NCBI GenBank assembly: GCA_008933495.1
Contig: WBUW01000162.1
Location: 1-6,989 of the forward strand
Length of the DNA: 6,989 bases
Direction of reading: 5' to 3'
Source of the DNA: Pseudorhodoplanes sp.
GTDB taxonomy: Bacteria > Pseudomonadota > Alphaproteobacteria > Rhizobiales > Xanthobacteraceae
Positions 5,722 to 6,989 of this stretch are shown one piece after another. The position numbers and the translations under genes are program-made. Under the pieces are notes generated by a model. The model did no database searches. It had not been told where the DNA came from and saw only the letters and a program-made list of their open reading frames with translations. Each line of letters opens with the position of its first letter. Position 1 is the first letter of the stretch.

Positions 5722-6051
5722 ATGGCCGACGACGACCGGAAGCGCCGGGACGCCGGGTCGGGGACGGCGGTCATCGCCAAGACCAAGCCGCAGACCAAGC
5801 GGCCGAGCCTTTATCGCGTCCTCCTGCTCAACGACGATTACACACCCATGGAGTTCGTCGTGCATGTGCTGGAGCGGTTTTTCAACAAGGACCGCGAGGC
5901 TGCCACGCGCATCATGCTGCACGTCCATCATCACGGGATCGGCGAGTGCGGGATATTCACCTACGAGGTCGCCGAAACAAAAGTGACCCAGGTGATGGAC
6001 TTTGCGCGCAAACATCACCATCCTCTCCAGTGTGTCATGGAGAAGAAGTGA
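5722..6051 (+). CDS. clpS: ClpS, adaptor of the ClpAP protease (N-end rule recognition)
   Basis: ClpS delivers proteins with bulky hydrophobic N-terminal residues to ClpA for degradation. From ATG 5722 the protein is 109 residues, close to the family norm. A variable Lys/Arg-rich N-terminal arm (1-28) precedes the folded core. The core has LLNDDYTPMEFV with Asn37, Asp38, Asp39, Thr41 and Met43, and VHHHG with His69. These align with E. coli Asn34, Asp35, Asp36, Thr38, Met40 and His66, which line the N-degron pocket and bind the substrate alpha-amino group. FTYEVAETKV and HPLQCVMEK follow as in the family. An in-frame ATG at 5665 would add 19 residues; neither start has a good Shine-Dalgarno sequence. 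I favour 5722 because MADDDRKR resembles the usual acidic-basic N terminus and the longer form has an atypical extension. clpA follows after 26 bases, so the two are surely co-transcribed. Confidence 0.93.
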   Translation: MADDDRKRRDAGSGTAVIAKTKPQTKRPSLYRVLLLNDDYTPMEFVVHVLERFFNKDREAATRIMLHVHHHGIGECGIFTYEVAETKVTQVMDFARKHHHPLQCVMEKK

Positions 6052-6077
6052 AGGGCCGGAGCCGATAAGGGACGTCA

Positions 6078-6989
6078 ATGCCAAGTTTTTCCCGCAGTCT
6101 GGAACAGTCGCTTCACCGCGCGCTCGCGCTCGCCAATGAGCGGCACCACGAATACGCCACGCTCGAGCACCTGCTGCTCGCGCTGATCGACGATTCCGAC
6201 GCGGCGGCGGTCATGCGCGCCTGCAACGTCGATCTCGACAAGCTGCGGCGCAGCCTGTTGACCTATCTCGAGTCGGAACTCGAAAATCTGGTCACCGAGG
6301 GGGGCGAGGATTCCAAGCCCACGGCGGGATTCCAGCGCGTGATCCAGCGCGCGGTCATCCATGTCCAGTCGTCCGGGCGCGAGGAGGTTACCGGCGCCAA
6401 CGTGCTGGTGGCGATTTTCGCTGAGCGCGAGAGCCATGCCGCGTATTTCCTGCAGGAGCAGGACATGACGCGCTACGATGCCGTGAACTATATCAGCCAC
6501 GGCATCGCCAAGCGTCCCGGCCTGTCGGAATCGCGCCCCGTGCGCGGGGTCGACGAGGAGACCGACGCCAAGAGCGGCGAGGATACCAAGAAGAAGGGCG
6601 ATGCCCTCGAGGCCTATTGCATCAACCTGAACAAGAAGGCCAAGGAGGGCAAGATCGATCCGCTGATCGGGCGCGAGGCCGAGATCAACCGGACGATCCA
6701 GGTGTTGTGCCGGCGCCAGAAGAACAATCCGCTGTTCGTCGGCGACGCCGGCGTCGGCAAGACCGCAATTGCCGAGGGGCTGGCGCGGCGGATCGTCCAT
6801 GGCGAAGTGCCGGACGTGCTCAAGAATGCCACCGTCTTCGCGCTCGACATGGGCACCTTGCTCGCCGGCACGCGCTACCGCGGCGATTTCGAGGAGCGCC
6901 TCAAGCAGGTGATCAAGGAGATCGAGGCCACGCCCGGCGCGATCATGTTCATCGACGAAATCCATACCGTGATCGGGGCGGGCGCCACC
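6078..6989 (+). CDS. clpA: ClpA, ATPase subunit of the ClpAP protease (5' part, runs off the window)
   Basis: ClpA is the AAA+ unfoldase that recognises substrates, partly through ClpS, and threads them into ClpP. The first 304 residues are visible. Residues 1 to about 145 are the Clp N domain, starting with MPSFSRSLEQSLHRAL and containing a double helical repeat (YATLEHLLLALI and VTGANVLVAIF); this domain docks ClpS. A charged linker (about 150-175) follows. The first AAA+ module has IDPLIGRE at 193-200, Walker A GDAGVGKT at 222-229 (Lys228, Thr229), the pore-loop RYRG at 266-269 with Tyr267, and Walker B IMFIDE ending with Asp293 and Glu294. The second AAA+ module and the ClpP-docking loop lie beyond the window. 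The start is ATG 6078, with AAGGGA five bases upstream. The arrangement clpS-clpA is the conserved bacterial order. No frameshift or missing key residue is seen in the visible part. Confidence 0.96.
   Translation, partial: MPSFSRSLEQSLHRALALANERHHEYATLEHLLLALIDDSDAAAVMRACNVDLDKLRRSLLTYLESELENLVTEGGEDSKPTAGFQRVIQRAVIHVQSSGREEVTGANVLVAIFAERESHAAYFLQEQDMTRYDAVNYISHGIAKRPGLSESRPVRGVDEETDAKSGEDTKKKGDALEAYCINLNKKAKEGKIDPLIGREAEINRTIQVLCRRQKNNPLFVGDAGVGKTAIAEGLARRIVHGEVPDVLKNATVFALDMGTLLAGTRYRGDFEERLKQVIKEIEATPGAIMFIDEIHTVIGAGAT

Noticed and set aside
6075..6965. Minus-strand open frame of about 296 codons opposite clpA
   Set aside because: The plus strand encodes an unmistakable ClpA with Walker motifs. 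The antisense translation, rich in Leu, Asp and His, is a common artefact opposite Clp ATPase genes in GC-rich genomes.
1..6989. Search for CRISPR arrays, tRNA or rRNA genes, insertion sequences, attachment sites and toxin-antitoxin or defence genes
   Set aside because: No regularly spaced repeats, cloverleaf-like segments, transposase motifs or defence-type domains were seen. Gene order and composition look like ordinary chromosome apart from the tandem vWA pair.

Overview
The window looks like a GC-rich chromosomal segment from an alphaproteobacterium, most likely of the Bradyrhizobium/Rhodopseudomonas group (order Hyphomicrobiales). This rests on the style of the ClpS and ClpA proteins, on a short alphaproteobacterial-type phasin, and on a D,D-carboxypeptidase carrying a C-terminal SPOR domain. 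The taxonomic call is inference from protein resemblance; no rRNA or tRNA gene is present to confirm it.

Layout from left to right. (1) The 3' end of a J-domain protein on the plus strand (2-163). (2) A convergent minus-strand gene for a penicillin-binding-protein-type D-alanyl-D-alanine carboxypeptidase with a long Ala/Pro linker and a SPOR domain (194-1807). (3) A 367-base divergent intergenic region whose right part is AT-richer and holds nested TTTTGC/GCAAAA-type inverted repeats, a plausible PhaR operator, ahead of (4) a small phasin gene on the plus strand (2175-2513) with a clear intrinsic terminator. (5) Two minus-strand paralogs, each encoding a TadE/TadG-like N-terminal membrane segment joined to a von Willebrand factor A domain (2589-3875 and 4079-5353). 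They are separated by 203 bases with a strong hairpin and a candidate promoter. (6) A second divergent intergenic region of over 300 bases. (7) clpS (5722-6051) followed 26 bases later by clpA (6078 to the window edge), a conserved operon for N-end-rule proteolysis by ClpAP.

Functionally the segment is a set of separate housekeeping and envelope units: peptidoglycan trimming probably directed to the division site, polyhydroxyalkanoate granule coating, a pair of secreted or envelope-anchored vWA proteins, and adaptor-driven proteolysis. I see no CRISPR array, insertion sequence, phage gene or RNA gene, and no clear undescribed system. The parts most worth a second look are the tandem TadG-like pair, with six conserved cysteines and a divergent insert inside the vWA domain, and the repeat cluster in front of the phasin gene.
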